Assembly: GCA_017523725.1 (NCBI GenBank)
Contig: JAFWVY010000043.1
Coordinates: 1 to 59,830 of the forward strand
DNA: 59,830 nucleotides
Direction: 5' to 3'
Origin: Bacteroidales bacterium
GTDB taxonomy: Bacteria > Bacteroidota > Bacteroidia > Bacteroidales > UBA4181
The translations under genes and the position numbers were made by a program. Below, one piece after another: positions 16,271 to 26,050 of the stretch. Within the stretch, counting starts at the first letter, position 1. Each line of letters opens with the position of its first letter. The notes under the pieces were generated by a model. It did not search any database and was not told the DNA's origin. It saw nothing but the letters and a program-made list of their open reading frames with translations.

Positions 16271-17302
16271 TTACCGGCTTTTCTCCGTCACTTGCCGGAG
16301 GGCGGCTTCCTGTGCGGCGATGACGCGGTCGCACCAGTGGTCGAACGCCGGGTCCGGCGTCTGCAGTTCGGGGTGGGCCAGAATATGGGCGACGGTCTGC
16401 CGGATGCCTTCGTCGAAGCGTACGGTGGCGCAGAATCCGGGTACGGCGCGTTTCAGTTTGCTGCAGTCGAAGACCACCGAGGTGGCTTTGTCACCGCAGA
16501 GCCCGCCTATGAAATCGTAGTCGCTGCACCGGGCCAGGAAGGTGGAGGAGACGTAGTAGGGTTTCAGTTCGACACCGAGTGCGTCGGCGATACAGTGGTA
16601 GGCCTGATTCCAGGTGACCGTCTCGTCCGACATAATCTGGAAGGTGTCGCCGATGGCGTGCGGGTTGCCCATCAGGCCGACGAAACCTTTGGCGAAGTCG
16701 GTGTTGTGTGTGAAGGTCCAGAGGGAAGTGCCGTCACCGTGCAGGATGACCTGCTTGCCGTCCAGCATGCGCCGGGCTACCTGCCAGCTGCCGTGCCGGC
16801 CGTGTACGCCCAGCGGGATGGAACGTTCTCCGTAGGTATGGCTGGGCCGTATGATGGTGACGGGAAATCCGTTGCTGCGATACATGTCATTAAGAAACAT
16901 CTCGCAGGCAATCTTGTTGCGGGAGTATTCCCAAAAGGGATTACACAGCGGGGTGCTCTCGCTGACGAGGTAGTTCTGCAGCGGTTTCTGGTAGGCCGAG
17001 GCGGAACTGATGTAGATATACTGCGCGGTGCGTCCGGCGAACAGCCGGTAGTCGCGCTGCACGTGTTCCGGGACAAAGCCTACAAAGTCGGCCACGACAT
17101 CGAAGGTCATGCCGGCGGTGAGACGGGCGGCTTCGGCTTCGTCATGGATGTCGCAGCAGATGGTGCGGACGCCGGGCGGCAGGGTGTCGTTACGGCTGCC
17201 CCGGTTCAAAAGGGTGAGTTCCCAGTCGGGCATGGTGGCCAGAAACCGGGTGATGGCGGAACTGATGGTGCCGGTGCCGCCGATGAAGAGGGCTTTTTTC
17301 AT
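16271..17302 (-). CDS. NAD-dependent epimerase/dehydratase (extended SDR)
   Basis: Extended short-chain dehydrogenase of 343 aa. The ATG at 17302 places the Rossmann motif GGTGTIS at residues 8-14; an upstream ATG at 17386 would add 28 residues and cross the rplT terminator. The catalytic pair is YSRNK (YxxxK), preceded by YISSASAY. A long C-terminal substrate domain ends ELQTPDPAFDHW. The substrate is probably a nucleotide sugar or related compound. It is convergent with the hydrolase gene and downstream of rplT. A decayed copy of its 3' end lies at 2331-2406. Confidence 0.85.
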   Translation of the reverse strand: MKKALFIGGTGTISSAITRFLATMPDWELTLLNRGSRNDTLPPGVRTICCDIHDEAEAARLTAGMTFDVVADFVGFVPEHVQRDYRLFAGRTAQYIYISSASAYQKPLQNYLVSESTPLCNPFWEYSRNKIACEMFLNDMYRSNGFPVTIIRPSHTYGERSIPLGVHGRHGSWQVARRMLDGKQVILHGDGTSLWTFTHNTDFAKGFVGLMGNPHAIGDTFQIMSDETVTWNQAYHCIADALGVELKPYYVSSTFLARCSDYDFIGGLCGDKATSVVFDCSKLKRAVPGFCATVRFDEGIRQTVAHILAHPELQTPDPAFDHWCDRVIAAQEAALRQVTEKSR

Positions 17303-17368
17303 GTTATGGCATGGTGAAAGAGTGAATGCCAAGATAGGCTTTTTCGGCCGAAGTGATGCCGGCAGGGC

Positions 17369-17398
17369 AAAAAAAAAGCGGCTCACGGCCGCTTTTTT
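17369..17398 (-). terminator. Terminator of the thrS-infC-rpmI-rplT operon
   Basis: Perfect 11-bp stem (17372-17382 with 17388-17398) around a 5-base loop, followed on the minus strand by nine T. It lies 16 bases past the rplT stop. Confidence 0.85.
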
Positions 17399-17413
17399 CT
17401 GTCTTTGCGAAGA

Positions 17414-17767
17414 CTATTCGATGCTCTTCACCGCCTTGACCACGGCTTCGAAAGCCTGGGGCTGGTTCATGGCCAGGTCGGCCAGCACCTTGCGGTTGAG
17501 ATCGATACCCGCTTTGTGGATTTTGCCCATGAATTCGGAATACGACATCTCGTATTTACGGACACCGGCGTTGATACGCTGGATCCACAGCGCACGGAAG
17601 GTGCGTTTCTTGTTCTTGCGGTCGCGGTAGGCATACTGCAGACCTTTCTCCCATGTGTTCTTGGCAACGGTCCACACGTTACGGCGGGCCAGGAAGTTGC
17701 CGCGGGTGAGCTTCAAAATTTTTTTCCGTCTAGCTCTTGACGCTACAGAATTAACTGATCTAGGCAT
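17414..17767 (-). CDS. rplT: 50S ribosomal protein L20
   Basis: L20, 117 aa, the normal length. It binds 23S rRNA early in large-subunit assembly. The highly basic N-terminus ([16 protein letters not shown]) and the C-terminal globular part ([22 protein letters not shown]) are both intact. Last gene of the conserved order thrS-infC-rpmI-rplT, and a strong terminator follows. In other bacteria L20 represses its own operon; no obvious binding hairpin was identified here. Confidence 0.98.
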   Translation of the reverse strand: MPRSVNSVASRARRKKILKLTRGNFLARRNVWTVAKNTWEKGLQYAYRDRKNKKRTFRALWIQRINAGVRKYEMSYSEFMGKIHKAGIDLNRKVLADLAMNQPQAFEAVVKAVKSIE

Positions 17768-17863
17768 TGTTTTGTTTTTTTTTGAACGTCAGCGTTCTTC
17801 TTTCAGGAAACTTCGGGCTGCGCGTTCAGATGAATAAATGTTTTTTCTGGAAAAGCTTTCCGT

Positions 17864-18061
17864 TTATTTGATGGCGAGCATCATCTTCACGTTGTTCTCG
17901 TCGTTCTTGGCTACGAGACCGCTGTAGGTCAGATTGCGTTTGGCCTTTTTGGTCTTCTTCGTCAGGATGTGACTCTTGAAAGCATGTTTCCTTTTGATTT
18001 TTCCTGTTCCGGTGAGCTGAAAACGCTTCTTAGCGCCGGAAATGGTCTTCATTTTAGGCAT
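17864..18061 (-). CDS. rpmI: 50S ribosomal protein L35
   Basis: L35, 65 aa, complete. The basic family pattern [20 protein letters not shown] opens the protein and [11 protein letters not shown] follows. A small structural protein of the large subunit. Lies 30 bases after infC and 96 bases before rplT. Confidence 0.98.
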   Translation of the reverse strand: MPKMKTISGAKKRFQLTGTGKIKRKHAFKSHILTKKTKKAKRNLTYSGLVAKNDENNVKMMLAIK

Positions 18062-18091
18062 TACTACTACTTTGATTGGTTAATTAATGAT

Positions 18092-18649
18092 TCATTTCTT
18101 CTTGGTCTTGGCTGCCAGCATCATAATCATGCGCTTGCCTTCGAGTTTCGGAAGCGACTCCACTTTGGCGTACTCTTCCAGGTCCTGGGCGAAACGCAGC
18201 AGCAGGATTTCTCCTTGTTCCTTGTAAAGGATGGAACGGCCCTTGAAAAACACGAAAGCCTTGATCTTGCATCCTTCCTCGCAGAAATTGATGGCATGCT
18301 TGAGTTTGAAATCGTAATCGTGCTCGTCGGTGTTGGGCCCGAACCGGATTTCCTTGATGACCACCTTGACGGCTTTGGCCTTCATCTCTTTCTGCTTCTT
18401 CCGCTGCTGATACAGGAACTTCTGGTAGTCCATGATCTTGCATACGGGCGGATCGGCCTGCGGAGAGATCTCGACCAGGTCCAGTTCCATTTCCTCGGCC
18501 AGGCGCATCGCCTCTTGAATCGTCACGATTCTCGGCTCGATGTTCTCGCCTACGATGCGGACGGTCTTGGCACGGATGGCCCGGTTGATCAAGTACTCCG
18601 GAGCTGAATTCTTCTTTTGCTGAGAATTCTGGTTAGGGGATGATGCCAT
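18092..18649 (-). CDS. infC: Translation initiation factor IF-3
   Basis: IF-3, 185 aa. It binds the 30S subunit, keeps subunits apart and checks the start codon and initiator tRNA. The N-domain ([20 protein letters not shown]), the linker ([18 protein letters not shown]) and the C-domain ([20 protein letters not shown]) are present, with a Lys-rich tail. A short polar extension (about 15 residues) precedes the N-domain. The start is ATG, not the AUU seen in Escherichia coli, so the classic start-codon autoregulation does not apply. Confidence 0.97.
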   Translation of the reverse strand: MASSPNQNSQQKKNSAPEYLINRAIRAKTVRIVGENIEPRIVTIQEAMRLAEEMELDLVEISPQADPPVCKIMDYQKFLYQQRKKQKEMKAKAVKVVIKEIRFGPNTDEHDYDFKLKHAINFCEEGCKIKAFVFFKGRSILYKEQGEILLLRFAQDLEEYAKVESLPKLEGKRMIMMLAAKTKKK

Positions 18650-18672
18650 GCGTCGTTTTGCTGTTTTTTTTA

Positions 18673-20616
18673 CTATAATGCGTTAAGCTGTTTTTCTGTT
18701 TCCTCCCGGATGAAATCCTTGAAATCGGACAGAGACATGGTGCCTTTGTCGATGCCGCCACGCTCGCGAACCGAAATTGTCTGGCTTTCTGCCTCTTTTT
18801 CGCCCACGATGACGAGGTACGGAATCTTCTTTAACTCGTTGTCTCTTATCTTCTTGCCTATCTTCTCGTTCCGGTCGTCAAACAAGGTGCGAATATCATA
18901 ATTATTTAAATATGCAACAACTTTTTTTGCATATTCGTTGAATTTTTCGCTGATAGGCATCACGCAGACCTGGTCGGGCGACAGCCAGAGGGGCAGTTTT
19001 CCGGCAGTATGCTCCAGTAAAACGGCCACAAAACGCTCCATCGAACCGAAGGGTGCACGGTGGATCATCACCGGGCGGTGCTTCTGGTTGTCGGCACCCG
19101 TGTACTCCAGTTCGAAGCGATCGGGCAGGTTGTAGTCCACCTGGATGGTGCCCAGCTGCCACTTGCGGCCGAAGGCGTCGCGGACCATGAAGTCGAGCTT
19201 GGGGCCGTAGAAGGCGGCTTCGCCCAGTTCGACCGTCGTCTCGAGACCTTTCTCCTTGGCGGCCTCGATGATGGCGCTTTCGGCTTTCTCCCAGACTTCG
19301 TCGCTGCCGATGTATTTCTCCTTGTTGTTGGGGTCGCGCAACGAGACCTGTGCTATGAAGTCTTTGAAATCGAGTGCCTTGAAGATGCGGAAGATGATGT
19401 CCATCACCTTGCAGAACTCTTCTTTGATCTGGTCGGGACGGCAGAAGAGGTGGGCGTCGTCCTGCGTAAATCCGCGCACGCGGGTCAGGCCGTGCAGCTC
19501 GCCGCTCTGTTCATAGCGATAGACGGTGCCGAACTCGGCGAAGCGCAGCGGCAGGTCTTTGTACGAATGCGGTTTGACGCGGTATATCTCGCAATGATGC
19601 GGGCAGTTCATGGGTTTGAGCAGGAATTCCTCGCCCTCCTGCGGCGTGTGGATGGGCTGGAACGAGTCTTTGCCGTACTTGGCGTAGTGGCCGCTCGTCA
19701 CATAGAGTTCCTTTTGGCCGATGTGCGGCGTGATGACCTGCAGATAACCGTACTCGCGCTGTACTTTGCGCAGGTAGTTCTCGAGGCGTTCGCGCAGCTG
19801 GGTGCCGCGGGGCAGCCACAGCGGCAGACCCTGGCCCACGCGCGATGAGAAGGCGAACAGTTCGAGGTCCTTGCCCAGTTTGCGATGGTCGCGCAGCTTG
19901 GCCTGCTCCAGCATCTCGAGGTATTCGTCCAGCATTTTCTGCTTGGGGAAGCTGATGCCGTAGATGCGGGTGAGCTGTTTGCGTTTTTCGTCGCCCCGCC
20001 AGTAGGCACCGGCGATGCTGAGCAGCTTGACGGCCTTGATGGGGGCGGTCGAGATGAGGTGCGGTCCGCGGCAGAGGTCGGTGAAGTTGCCCTGGGTGTA
20101 GAAGGTGATGGAGCCGTCCGGCAGGTCGCGGATGAGCTCCAGCTTGTACTGGTCGTCCTTGGCGGTGAAATAGTCGAGGGCCTCCTGCTTGGAGACTTCG
20201 CGCCGCACCACGTCAGCCTTGGTACGTGCCAGTTCGATCATCTTCTGTTCGATGTCCTTGAGGTCGGCTTCGGTAAGTACCCGGTCGTCGCCCAGGTCGA
20301 TGTCATAATAGAATCCGTTCTCGATGGCCGGTCCGATGCCGAATTTGGTTCCGGGGAATACGGCCTCGATGGCTTCCGCCATCAGGTGGGAGGAGGTGTG
20401 CCAGAAGGCATGGCGGCCTTCGGCGTCGTCCCATTTCAGGAGTTGCAACTTCGCGTCGCCATTGATGGGGGTGTTCAGTTCGCAGGTGACGCCGTCGACC
20501 GATGCGGCCAGCACGTCTTCGGCCAGTCTGCGGCTGATACCCTCGGCAATGGCCAGGGGGGTGATGCCTTCGGGATATTCCCGGACGCTGTTATCTGGAA
20601 AAGTGATGTGTATCAT
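18673..20616 (-). CDS. thrS: Threonyl-tRNA synthetase
   Basis: Class II aminoacyl-tRNA synthetase, 647 aa, the usual length. It charges tRNA-Thr. The TGS domain covers residues 1-62, the editing domain carries HTSSH (HxxxH), the catalytic domain contains MNCPHHC with a zinc Cys, and the anticodon-binding domain is C-terminal ([13 protein letters not shown]). Only 18 bases separate it from the sugar-kinase stop, so no T-box leader fits. Cotranscribed with infC 23 bases downstream. Confidence 0.98.
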   Translation of the reverse strand: MIHITFPDNSVREYPEGITPLAIAEGISRRLAEDVLAASVDGVTCELNTPINGDAKLQLLKWDDAEGRHAFWHTSSHLMAEAIEAVFPGTKFGIGPAIENGFYYDIDLGDDRVLTEADLKDIEQKMIELARTKADVVRREVSKQEALDYFTAKDDQYKLELIRDLPDGSITFYTQGNFTDLCRGPHLISTAPIKAVKLLSIAGAYWRGDEKRKQLTRIYGISFPKQKMLDEYLEMLEQAKLRDHRKLGKDLELFAFSSRVGQGLPLWLPRGTQLRERLENYLRKVQREYGYLQVITPHIGQKELYVTSGHYAKYGKDSFQPIHTPQEGEEFLLKPMNCPHHCEIYRVKPHSYKDLPLRFAEFGTVYRYEQSGELHGLTRVRGFTQDDAHLFCRPDQIKEEFCKVMDIIFRIFKALDFKDFIAQVSLRDPNNKEKYIGSDEVWEKAESAIIEAAKEKGLETTVELGEAAFYGPKLDFMVRDAFGRKWQLGTIQVDYNLPDRFELEYTGADNQKHRPVMIHRAPFGSMERFVAVLLEHTAGKLPLWLSPDQVCVMPISEKFNEYAKKVVAYLNNYDIRTLFDDRNEKIGKKIRDNELKKIPYLVIVGEKEAESQTISVRERGGIDKGTMSLSDFKDFIREETEKQLNAL

Positions 20617-20634
20617 AGCTGGAGGTGTTATGTA

Positions 20635-21735
20635 TTATCTGTCCACGCGGGCGCCGCCGCCGCCGATGAGTTTCTCTACTTCGGCCTTGGTGGCCATGGA
20701 AGTGTCGCCGGGAGTGGTCATGGCCAGCGCACCGTGCGCCGCGCCGTATTCCACTGCCTTCTGGGCATCGTTGAAGGTGAGGAAGCCGTAGGCCAGTCCG
20801 GAGGCGAAGCTGTCGCCGCCGCCGACGCGGTCGAAAATCTCGAGGTCGGGCCGGTGGGTGGCTTCGTAGATGGTGCCGTCGGCCCAGCAGATGGCGCCCC
20901 AGGAGTTGATGGTGGCGGTCTTGACGGTCCGCAGGGTGGTGGCGACGACCTTGAAGTTGGGATAGACCTTTACGGCGTGGTCAATCATCTTCTTGTAGCC
21001 GTCGATGTTGAGTTTCTTAAGGCCGGCGTCGGTGCCCTCGACTTCGAGGCCGAGGCAGGCCGTGAAGTCTTCCTCGTTGCCGATCATTACGTCGACGTAT
21101 TTCGCGATTTCGCGGTTCACTTCCTGCGCCTTCTGCTTGCCACCGATGGATTTCCAGAGCGACGGCCGGTAGTTGAGGTCGTAGGCGATGATGGTGCCGT
21201 ATTTCTTGGCTGCGCGCATGGCTTCGATGACGACGCCGGGCGTGGTTTCGGAAAGGGCCGCGAAGATGCCGCCGGTGTGGAACCAGCGTGCGCCGCACTT
21301 GCCGAAAATGTAGTCCCAGTCGATGTCGCCTTCCTTGAGCTGGGAGGCCGCCGTGTTGCCCCGGTCGGAGGTGCCTTTGGCGCCCCGGATGCCGAATCCG
21401 CGCTCGGTGAAGTTGAGGCCGTTGCGCACGGTGCGTCCTACGCCGTCGTCGGGCACCCACTTGATGAAGCGGGTATCGACGTCGCCTTGCATGATGAAAT
21501 CTTCGACCAGGTGGCCGACTTCGTTGTCGACGAATGCCGTGACGACGGCCGCGTTGAGGCCGAAGCATTTCTTCAGTCCGCGTGAGACGTTGTATTCGCC
21601 GCCGCCTTCCCATACGCGGAACTGGCGTGCGGTGCGGATGCGTCCGCTGCCGGGATCAAGCCGGAGCATGACTTCGCCGAGAGAAATGCTGTCATACATG
21701 CATTCCGATTGAGGTCTGATATTTAAAACTCCCAT
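20635..21735 (-). CDS. PfkB-family sugar kinase, KdgK-like
   Basis: Ribokinase/PfkB-fold kinase of 366 aa, most like 2-dehydro-3-deoxygluconokinases. KDG is the end product of pectin and uronate breakdown; the kinase makes KDPG. The N-terminal sugar-binding block is GGGEYNVSRGL, and the C-terminal anion hole with catalytic Asp is DRVGGGDSFASG (PfkB signature 2). The pectin genes elsewhere in the window fit this substrate, but the gene stands in a housekeeping run between the C-terminal protease and thrS. An extra 14-residue N-terminus precedes the usual start; the second ATG (residue 13) is an alternative. Confidence 0.8.
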   Translation of the reverse strand: MGVLNIRPQSECMYDSISLGEVMLRLDPGSGRIRTARQFRVWEGGGEYNVSRGLKKCFGLNAAVVTAFVDNEVGHLVEDFIMQGDVDTRFIKWVPDDGVGRTVRNGLNFTERGFGIRGAKGTSDRGNTAASQLKEGDIDWDYIFGKCGARWFHTGGIFAALSETTPGVVIEAMRAAKKYGTIIAYDLNYRPSLWKSIGGKQKAQEVNREIAKYVDVMIGNEEDFTACLGLEVEGTDAGLKKLNIDGYKKMIDHAVKVYPNFKVVATTLRTVKTATINSWGAICWADGTIYEATHRPDLEIFDRVGGGDSFASGLAYGFLTFNDAQKAVEYGAAHGALAMTTPGDTSMATKAEVEKLIGGGGARVDR

Positions 21736-21754
21736 AACTGTTTTGGTTTATTTG

Positions 21755-23398
21755 TTATTTATTTCTGTTTTTCAATGCTTTGAAGGCTTCTTCAACGACT
21801 TTGTCGCTTTGGTTCGCTACGGGATAGAATCCCTTGTCGCCCATCATGTGCCGGGCGATGCCGGCGATGACGGCCGACTTCAGGTAGTCTCCCGATATGC
21901 GCCACTCTTCGTCTGTGGGACGAAGACCCTTTGCGACGGCGTATGCTTTGAACCGGGCCCAGATGTCCTCTTCGTCCAGGGCCTTCAGCAGCGAACGCCA
22001 GTCTTTGTACTGGGCCAGCTGACTCCGGATGGGGTCGGCGTATTCGAACGCAAAATTGATGATGGTGCCCTGCCGGCTGATGCGGCTGACGAGCGGCGAG
22101 TAATAGCTGGTGTCGATCGGCACGAACAGGTCGGGCACGATGCCGCCGCCGCCGTACAGCGCCCGGTGGCTATGACGGGTGTAGACTATCTGTACCGTGT
22201 CGTTCTTGATGCTGTCCTGCCGTGTCAGTTCGCCGTTGGCGAAACGACCGTATATTTCGCGGTTGTAGCTTTCCTCGTCGCCGGGGGTGTAGGGTTTCTG
22301 GATGCAGCGGCCAAGCGGGGTGTAGTACCGGGCCACGGTGAGCCGGAGCGCCGACCCGTCACGCATGGTCATCTGCTCCTGTACCAGGCCTTTGCCGTAG
22401 GAGCGGCGTCCGACGATGATGCCGCGTTCATAGTCCTGGATGGCACCGGCTACAATCTCGCTGGCCGAGGCGGTGGCTTCGTCGATGAGGACGGCCAGGT
22501 CGATGTCCTGGCAGGCCATGTGGCCGCTGCCGCGATATTCCTTGCGGGTGCGGGCGCGTCCCTCGGTATAGACCAGCAGCGAGTCTTTGGGGAAAAACTC
22601 TCCGAGCACGCCGATGGCCGCTTCGAGGTATCCGCCGGTGTTGTCCCGCAGGTCGAGTATCAGCTGGCGCATGTGCATCCGTTTGAGCAACTCCACGGCC
22701 ACGAGAAACTCGGCCTGCGTCGTGCGGGAAAACTTGTTGAGCTTGATATAGCCGGTGTTTTCGTCGTACATGTACACAACGTCGATGCTGGGCAGCGGTA
22801 CGGGACCGCGGAAGATGATTTTCTGGAAGGTGCTGTCGTTCGAAGGCCGCCGGAGGGTTACCCGCACGGTGGTCTTGGCCGGTCCTTTGAGCAGGTTCGG
22901 GATGTCGTTGACCGACATGGAGACGCCCGCGATGACGGAGTCGTTCACCGCGATGATGCGGTCGCCGGCCTGCAGACCTGCCTGGTCGGAAGGTCCCTTC
23001 GGTATGACGCTGAGCACCACGACGGTGTCGCGGAACATCTGATACTGGATGCCGACGCCGGAGAAGTTGCCTTCGAGCACTTCGGTGGACGCCTGCAGTT
23101 TGTCCTTGGGCAGATAGGCCGAATGCGGGTCGAGTTCCTTGAGCATGGTGGCGATGGCGTCTTCCTCGAGTTTTTTCCAGTCGAGCGTATCGACGTAGTA
23201 GCGCTCGATGACGCGATAGACCGTGTTGAGCTTGCTGCTGTTGTTGCCGGCGATGTTGGCATACTGGCGCAGGGTCTGGCGGTCACGCATGTATAGGAAG
23301 AAGAACCCCACAAAAATCAATGTGGCCACGATGGCACAGTAGTAGAAAAACCGCTCGGTCTTGCCGGAGGAATTCTGTTCGTCGAAATGGCTGTCCAT
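21755..23398 (-). CDS. S41-family C-terminal processing protease
   Basis: Periplasmic, membrane-anchored protease of 547 aa (CtpA/Prc type) that trims or degrades envelope proteins. The ATG at 23398 is chosen because the sequence before it belongs to the upstream deaminase. One TM helix (about 17-37), a PDZ domain (about 95-180, with GVGIQYQMFRDTVVVLSVIP) and the S41 core follow. The Ser/Lys dyad is visible: Ser in ATASASEIVAGA and Lys in RRSYGKGLVQ. A C-terminal region of about 170 residues follows. One base separates it from the deaminase stop, so translation is probably coupled. Confidence 0.92.
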   Translation of the reverse strand: MDSHFDEQNSSGKTERFFYYCAIVATLIFVGFFFLYMRDRQTLRQYANIAGNNSSKLNTVYRVIERYYVDTLDWKKLEEDAIATMLKELDPHSAYLPKDKLQASTEVLEGNFSGVGIQYQMFRDTVVVLSVIPKGPSDQAGLQAGDRIIAVNDSVIAGVSMSVNDIPNLLKGPAKTTVRVTLRRPSNDSTFQKIIFRGPVPLPSIDVVYMYDENTGYIKLNKFSRTTQAEFLVAVELLKRMHMRQLILDLRDNTGGYLEAAIGVLGEFFPKDSLLVYTEGRARTRKEYRGSGHMACQDIDLAVLIDEATASASEIVAGAIQDYERGIIVGRRSYGKGLVQEQMTMRDGSALRLTVARYYTPLGRCIQKPYTPGDEESYNREIYGRFANGELTRQDSIKNDTVQIVYTRHSHRALYGGGGIVPDLFVPIDTSYYSPLVSRISRQGTIINFAFEYADPIRSQLAQYKDWRSLLKALDEEDIWARFKAYAVAKGLRPTDEEWRISGDYLKSAVIAGIARHMMGDKGFYPVANQSDKVVEEAFKALKNRNK

Positions 23399-23399
23399 G

Positions 23400-23846
23400 C
23401 TACACAAGGTATTCCCGTTCCAGGTGGACGGTTTCGATACCCGCCCGCTGCAGCAGGGCGATACCGTCCCGGATGTGATACTGATCGCTGTAAACCACAC
23501 GCCTGATGCCGGCCTGGATGATAAGCTTGGCGCATTCCATGCAGGGTGAGGTGGTGACGTACAGGGTGGCGCCTTCGCTGCTGTTCGACGACTTGGCGAC
23601 TTTAGTGATGGCGTTGGCTTCGGCATGCAGAACGTAGGGCTTGGTGACGTAGTTGTCGTCTTCGCAGACATTCTCGAATCCGGCCGGCGTGCCGTTGTAG
23701 CCGTCTGAAATGATCATCTTGTCCTTGACCAGCAGCGCGCCCACCTGTCTGCGCTTGCAGTAGGAGTTCTGCGCCCAGATGGCGGCCATCTGCAGATAGC
23801 GGCGGTCGAGGGCCAGTTGCTTGTCGTCTGAGGTCTGTTCTTGCAT
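23400..23846 (-). CDS. Deoxycytidylate (dCMP) deaminase family protein
   Basis: Zinc-dependent deaminase of 148 aa, probably converting dCMP to dUMP for dTTP synthesis. The zinc and catalytic motifs are HAEANA (His and the proton-shuttling Glu) and PCMECAKL (PCxxC). The ATG at 23846 is the family start; longer in-frame readings overlap the divergent gene. It is head-to-tail with the protease gene and divergent from the GldB-like gene. Confidence 0.92.
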   Translation of the reverse strand: MQEQTSDDKQLALDRRYLQMAAIWAQNSYCKRRQVGALLVKDKMIISDGYNGTPAGFENVCEDDNYVTKPYVLHAEANAITKVAKSSNSSEGATLYVTTSPCMECAKLIIQAGIRRVVYSDQYHIRDGIALLQRAGIETVHLEREYLV

Positions 23847-23864
23847 GTGTAAGAAGTTGCGCGG

Positions 23865-23872
23865 CAAAGTTA
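23865..23872 (-). promoter_or_regulatory. -7 promoter element of the dCMP deaminase operon
   Basis: Minus-strand TAACTTTG fits TAnnTTTG. It is 18 bases before the ATG at 23846. No convincing -33 box. Confidence 0.5.
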
Positions 23873-23943
23873 ATAAAAAAAGCCTTTTACACTGTGGCTT
23901 TCGCCAAAGAATTGTTAGTTTCGCGGAAACGATGGACCGGTAT

Positions 23944-24936
23944 ATGAAACCATTGTACATCCTGCTTTTTTGCGCATTGCTGATGGTGCCGGCATGCCGT
24001 CGGCCGGACGCCGGCACCGTGGTGGAAATCGACCGGATAGACCGGCTGTGGACCCCTGATGCCGACACGTCGCAGACGGCGGTCCTGGCGGCGGTATCTG
24101 ACCTGTGCAGCCGATACGCCGACTTCGCGCCGATGTATCTCGAAAGGCTGCTCGGCGTTTCCCCGCTCGATACGGCTGCCTTTGTAGGGCGGTACCGGAT
24201 GTTCGCCCGGGATTCCCTGGTGCGGATGCTGTACCGGAAGGTGCAGGCCGTGTATCCCGGTCTGGACCGTGAGAGCCGGGCGTTGGCCGCCGCAGGTCGC
24301 CGTTATCTGTCGGCGTTTCCGGACGATACGTGGCCGCAGCCGGTGGCGGTAGTCTCCGGTCTGGATGCTTCGGTCATGACATCCGACCGTGTGCTGGGAC
24401 TGGCGCTCGACAAGTATCTGGGCGCGGACGAGCCCCTGTACCGGCAGCTCGGCTATGCTGCCTATCAGCTGCGGAGGATGACGCCGGAGGCGTTGGTGCC
24501 GGAGGCGGTGCGGGCGTGGATTTATGCGTCGCATCCCATGGCGCGTCAGACCGGCACGTTGCTTGAAGCCATGGTGTATGAGGGCAAAGTGGCCTGTGCG
24601 GTGGCGTACTGCTGTCCGTCGGTGCCCGACTCGGTGCTGTTCGGTTTTTCAGATGCACAGATACGCTGGTGCCGGGAGGCACGGGCGGCGGTCTGGGACG
24701 TGCTGGTGCGCGAGGAGATGCTTTACATCACCGGTGAGGCTTCGGTGCGTCGGATGCTGGCGCCTGCGCCTTTCGCCTCGCGTTTTTCCGCCGAGGCACC
24801 GGGTCAGCTGCTTTGCTGGGTGGGATATGACTTGGTACGCAGTTACCTGAGACGGCACCGGAAATGCTCCATGCAGGAACTCTTTGCTTTGGACGATGCG
24901 CAGGAAATCCTGCGTGAAGCGCGTTACCGGCCATAA
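23944..24936 (+). CDS. GldB-like lipoprotein
   Basis: Lipoprotein of 330 aa related to the gliding-motility protein GldB. The ATG at 23944 gives a signal ending in the lipobox VPAC; an ATG at 23932 would add four residues. A weak -7 (TAGTTTCG, 23916-23923) agrees with either. Family features include the early EIDRIDRLW segment, the central LDKYLGADEPLYRQLGYAAYQLRRM block and PEALVPEAVRAW. GldB homologues occur in many non-gliding Bacteroidales, where their role is not settled, so motility should not be assumed from this gene. Confidence 0.75.
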   Translation: MKPLYILLFCALLMVPACRRPDAGTVVEIDRIDRLWTPDADTSQTAVLAAVSDLCSRYADFAPMYLERLLGVSPLDTAAFVGRYRMFARDSLVRMLYRKVQAVYPGLDRESRALAAAGRRYLSAFPDDTWPQPVAVVSGLDASVMTSDRVLGLALDKYLGADEPLYRQLGYAAYQLRRMTPEALVPEAVRAWIYASHPMARQTGTLLEAMVYEGKVACAVAYCCPSVPDSVLFGFSDAQIRWCREARAAVWDVLVREEMLYITGEASVRRMLAPAPFASRFSAEAPGQLLCWVGYDLVRSYLRRHRKCSMQELFALDDAQEILREARYRP

Positions 24937-24970
24937 AAGGCGACCGGGTGTTTTTTTCGGAATAATTGTT

Positions 24971-24978
24971 TATCTTTG
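24971..24978 (+). promoter_or_regulatory. -7 promoter element of the FtsB-like gene
   Basis: TATCTTTG fits TAnnTTTG. It overlaps the region before the ATG at 24999 and argues against an upstream in-frame start at 24966. Confidence 0.6.
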
Positions 24979-24998
24979 TTGCGGTGATTCACCGGTTT

Positions 24999-25295
24999 AT
25001 GAGAAAAATCTGGATACAACTGCTTCCGCTGCTGAGAAACAAGTATGTACTTTCGTTTCTGGCTTTTTTTGTCTGGATTGCGCTGTTCGACACATGCAGT
25101 CTGTCGGACCGGGCGGTGAAGATGCAGGCATTGCGTGCCCTTGAGGCGGAAAAGCTTTATTACGAACAGAAAATCAACGAAGACCGTCACAAGCTGGAAC
25201 TGTTGCAGAGCAGTCCGGCCAATCTGGAGGAGTTCGCCCGGGAGGAGTTCCTGATGTGCGAACCCGGTGAGGACGTGTTTGTCATTGAACCCTGA
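24999..25295 (+). CDS. FtsB/DivIC-like septum formation initiator protein
   Basis: Small bitopic membrane protein of 98 aa. A cytoplasmic basic N-terminus, one TM helix (about residues 17-36) and a periplasmic coiled coil (MQALRALEAEKLYYEQKINE) are followed by the family end block LEEFAREEFLMCEPGEDVFVI. It would act in the FtsB-FtsL-FtsQ divisome subcomplex. Start chosen from the promoter position. The stop is 5 bases from the next gene, so the two are probably cotranscribed. Confidence 0.88.
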   Translation: MRKIWIQLLPLLRNKYVLSFLAFFVWIALFDTCSLSDRAVKMQALRALEAEKLYYEQKINEDRHKLELLQSSPANLEEFAREEFLMCEPGEDVFVIEP

Positions 25296-25300
25296 AGCAT

Positions 25301-26017
25301 ATGAGAAAAATTGGTTTTGTACTCCTGTTCCTGGCGGCCGCGGCGCCGCTTTTTGCACAGGCGGGCGACGATGTGTTGTCCAACCTGGAGTGGGATGTCT
25401 ATGTGCGCGAATTCAACGATGAGGTACAGCAGCGTCAGCAGCGGCTCGAAGAAAGGGGCTACACGCCTTCGCGTCCGGAAGGTGCGGGGCCGGAGACGGT
25501 GACGTGGCTGGTGGTACCTTCGATGGGCTTCCAGTGGAACCGCGAAGGCGGCGGCGGGGAGGTCGAGAATGGCAAGGAGGGCAAACTTTCTGTCGGCGAT
25601 ATGCTCAACCACTCTTACGGCGTGATGCTCGGCGGGGTGAAAACTTATGGAGGTTATGTGCGCTACCGTTACAGCAAGACCGACGATCCGTGGATCGACA
25701 TGAAATCGCACCAGATCCGTGCCGGCGCCTTGTACCGCTCGGACGATTATGTGTATCTGTACGGAGGTGTCGGCGTGGAACTGTATAAAAGCGTCAACAG
25801 CTATTCGAAACAGAAAGTCCAGCCCGGACAGCCCTGGCAGCCGATAACGGAAAAGGACAACTGGTTCGCAGTGGAAGCCGGCATCATGGCCCGCTGGAAG
25901 TTTCTGATTCTGTCCGGCGGCATGAGCTACAGTTTCAGCAAGGGTACGTTCGACGGCGCCGATTCGGGAGCCGACATCGGATTCGACCTGGGTATCGGTA
26001 TCGCCATCGGGCGGTAA
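25301..26017 (+). CDS. Putative outer-membrane beta-barrel protein
   Basis: Exported protein of 238 aa with a signal peptide (residues 1-20, ending FAQA). After a charged helical segment (residues 28-55, Gln/Arg-rich) the sequence alternates hydrophobic and polar residues with many Gly and Tyr (YGVMLGGVKTYGGYVRYRYS, YVYLYGGVGVELYKS), ending GFDLGIGIAIGR. This fits a small eight- to ten-stranded barrel. No specific family recognised. Probably cotranscribed with the divisome gene upstream; convergent with infB. Confidence 0.65.
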   Translation: MRKIGFVLLFLAAAAPLFAQAGDDVLSNLEWDVYVREFNDEVQQRQQRLEERGYTPSRPEGAGPETVTWLVVPSMGFQWNREGGGGEVENGKEGKLSVGDMLNHSYGVMLGGVKTYGGYVRYRYSKTDDPWIDMKSHQIRAGALYRSDDYVYLYGGVGVELYKSVNSYSKQKVQPGQPWQPITEKDNWFAVEAGIMARWKFLILSGGMSYSFSKGTFDGADSGADIGFDLGIGIAIGR

Positions 26018-26050
26018 CGTTCCCGGAGGACCGCCCGCCCGACGGTCGTT

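Noticed and set aside
20617..20634. T-box riboswitch upstream of thrS
   Set aside because: Only 18 bases separate thrS from the previous gene, too short for a leader.
19885..21585. Long plus-strand open frame opposite thrS and the sugar kinase (566 codons)
   Set aside because: Antisense shadow. GC-rich genes leave the opposite strand open; the encoded sequence has no domain and the minus-strand genes are certain.
23944..24936. Gliding-motility locus
   Set aside because: A single GldB-like gene occurs without other gld or spr genes nearby; such homologues are found in non-gliding Bacteroidales.
26024..26050. Terminator between the beta-barrel gene and infB
   Set aside because: Only a 5-bp stem GACCG/CGGTC with a weak T-tract; not convincing.
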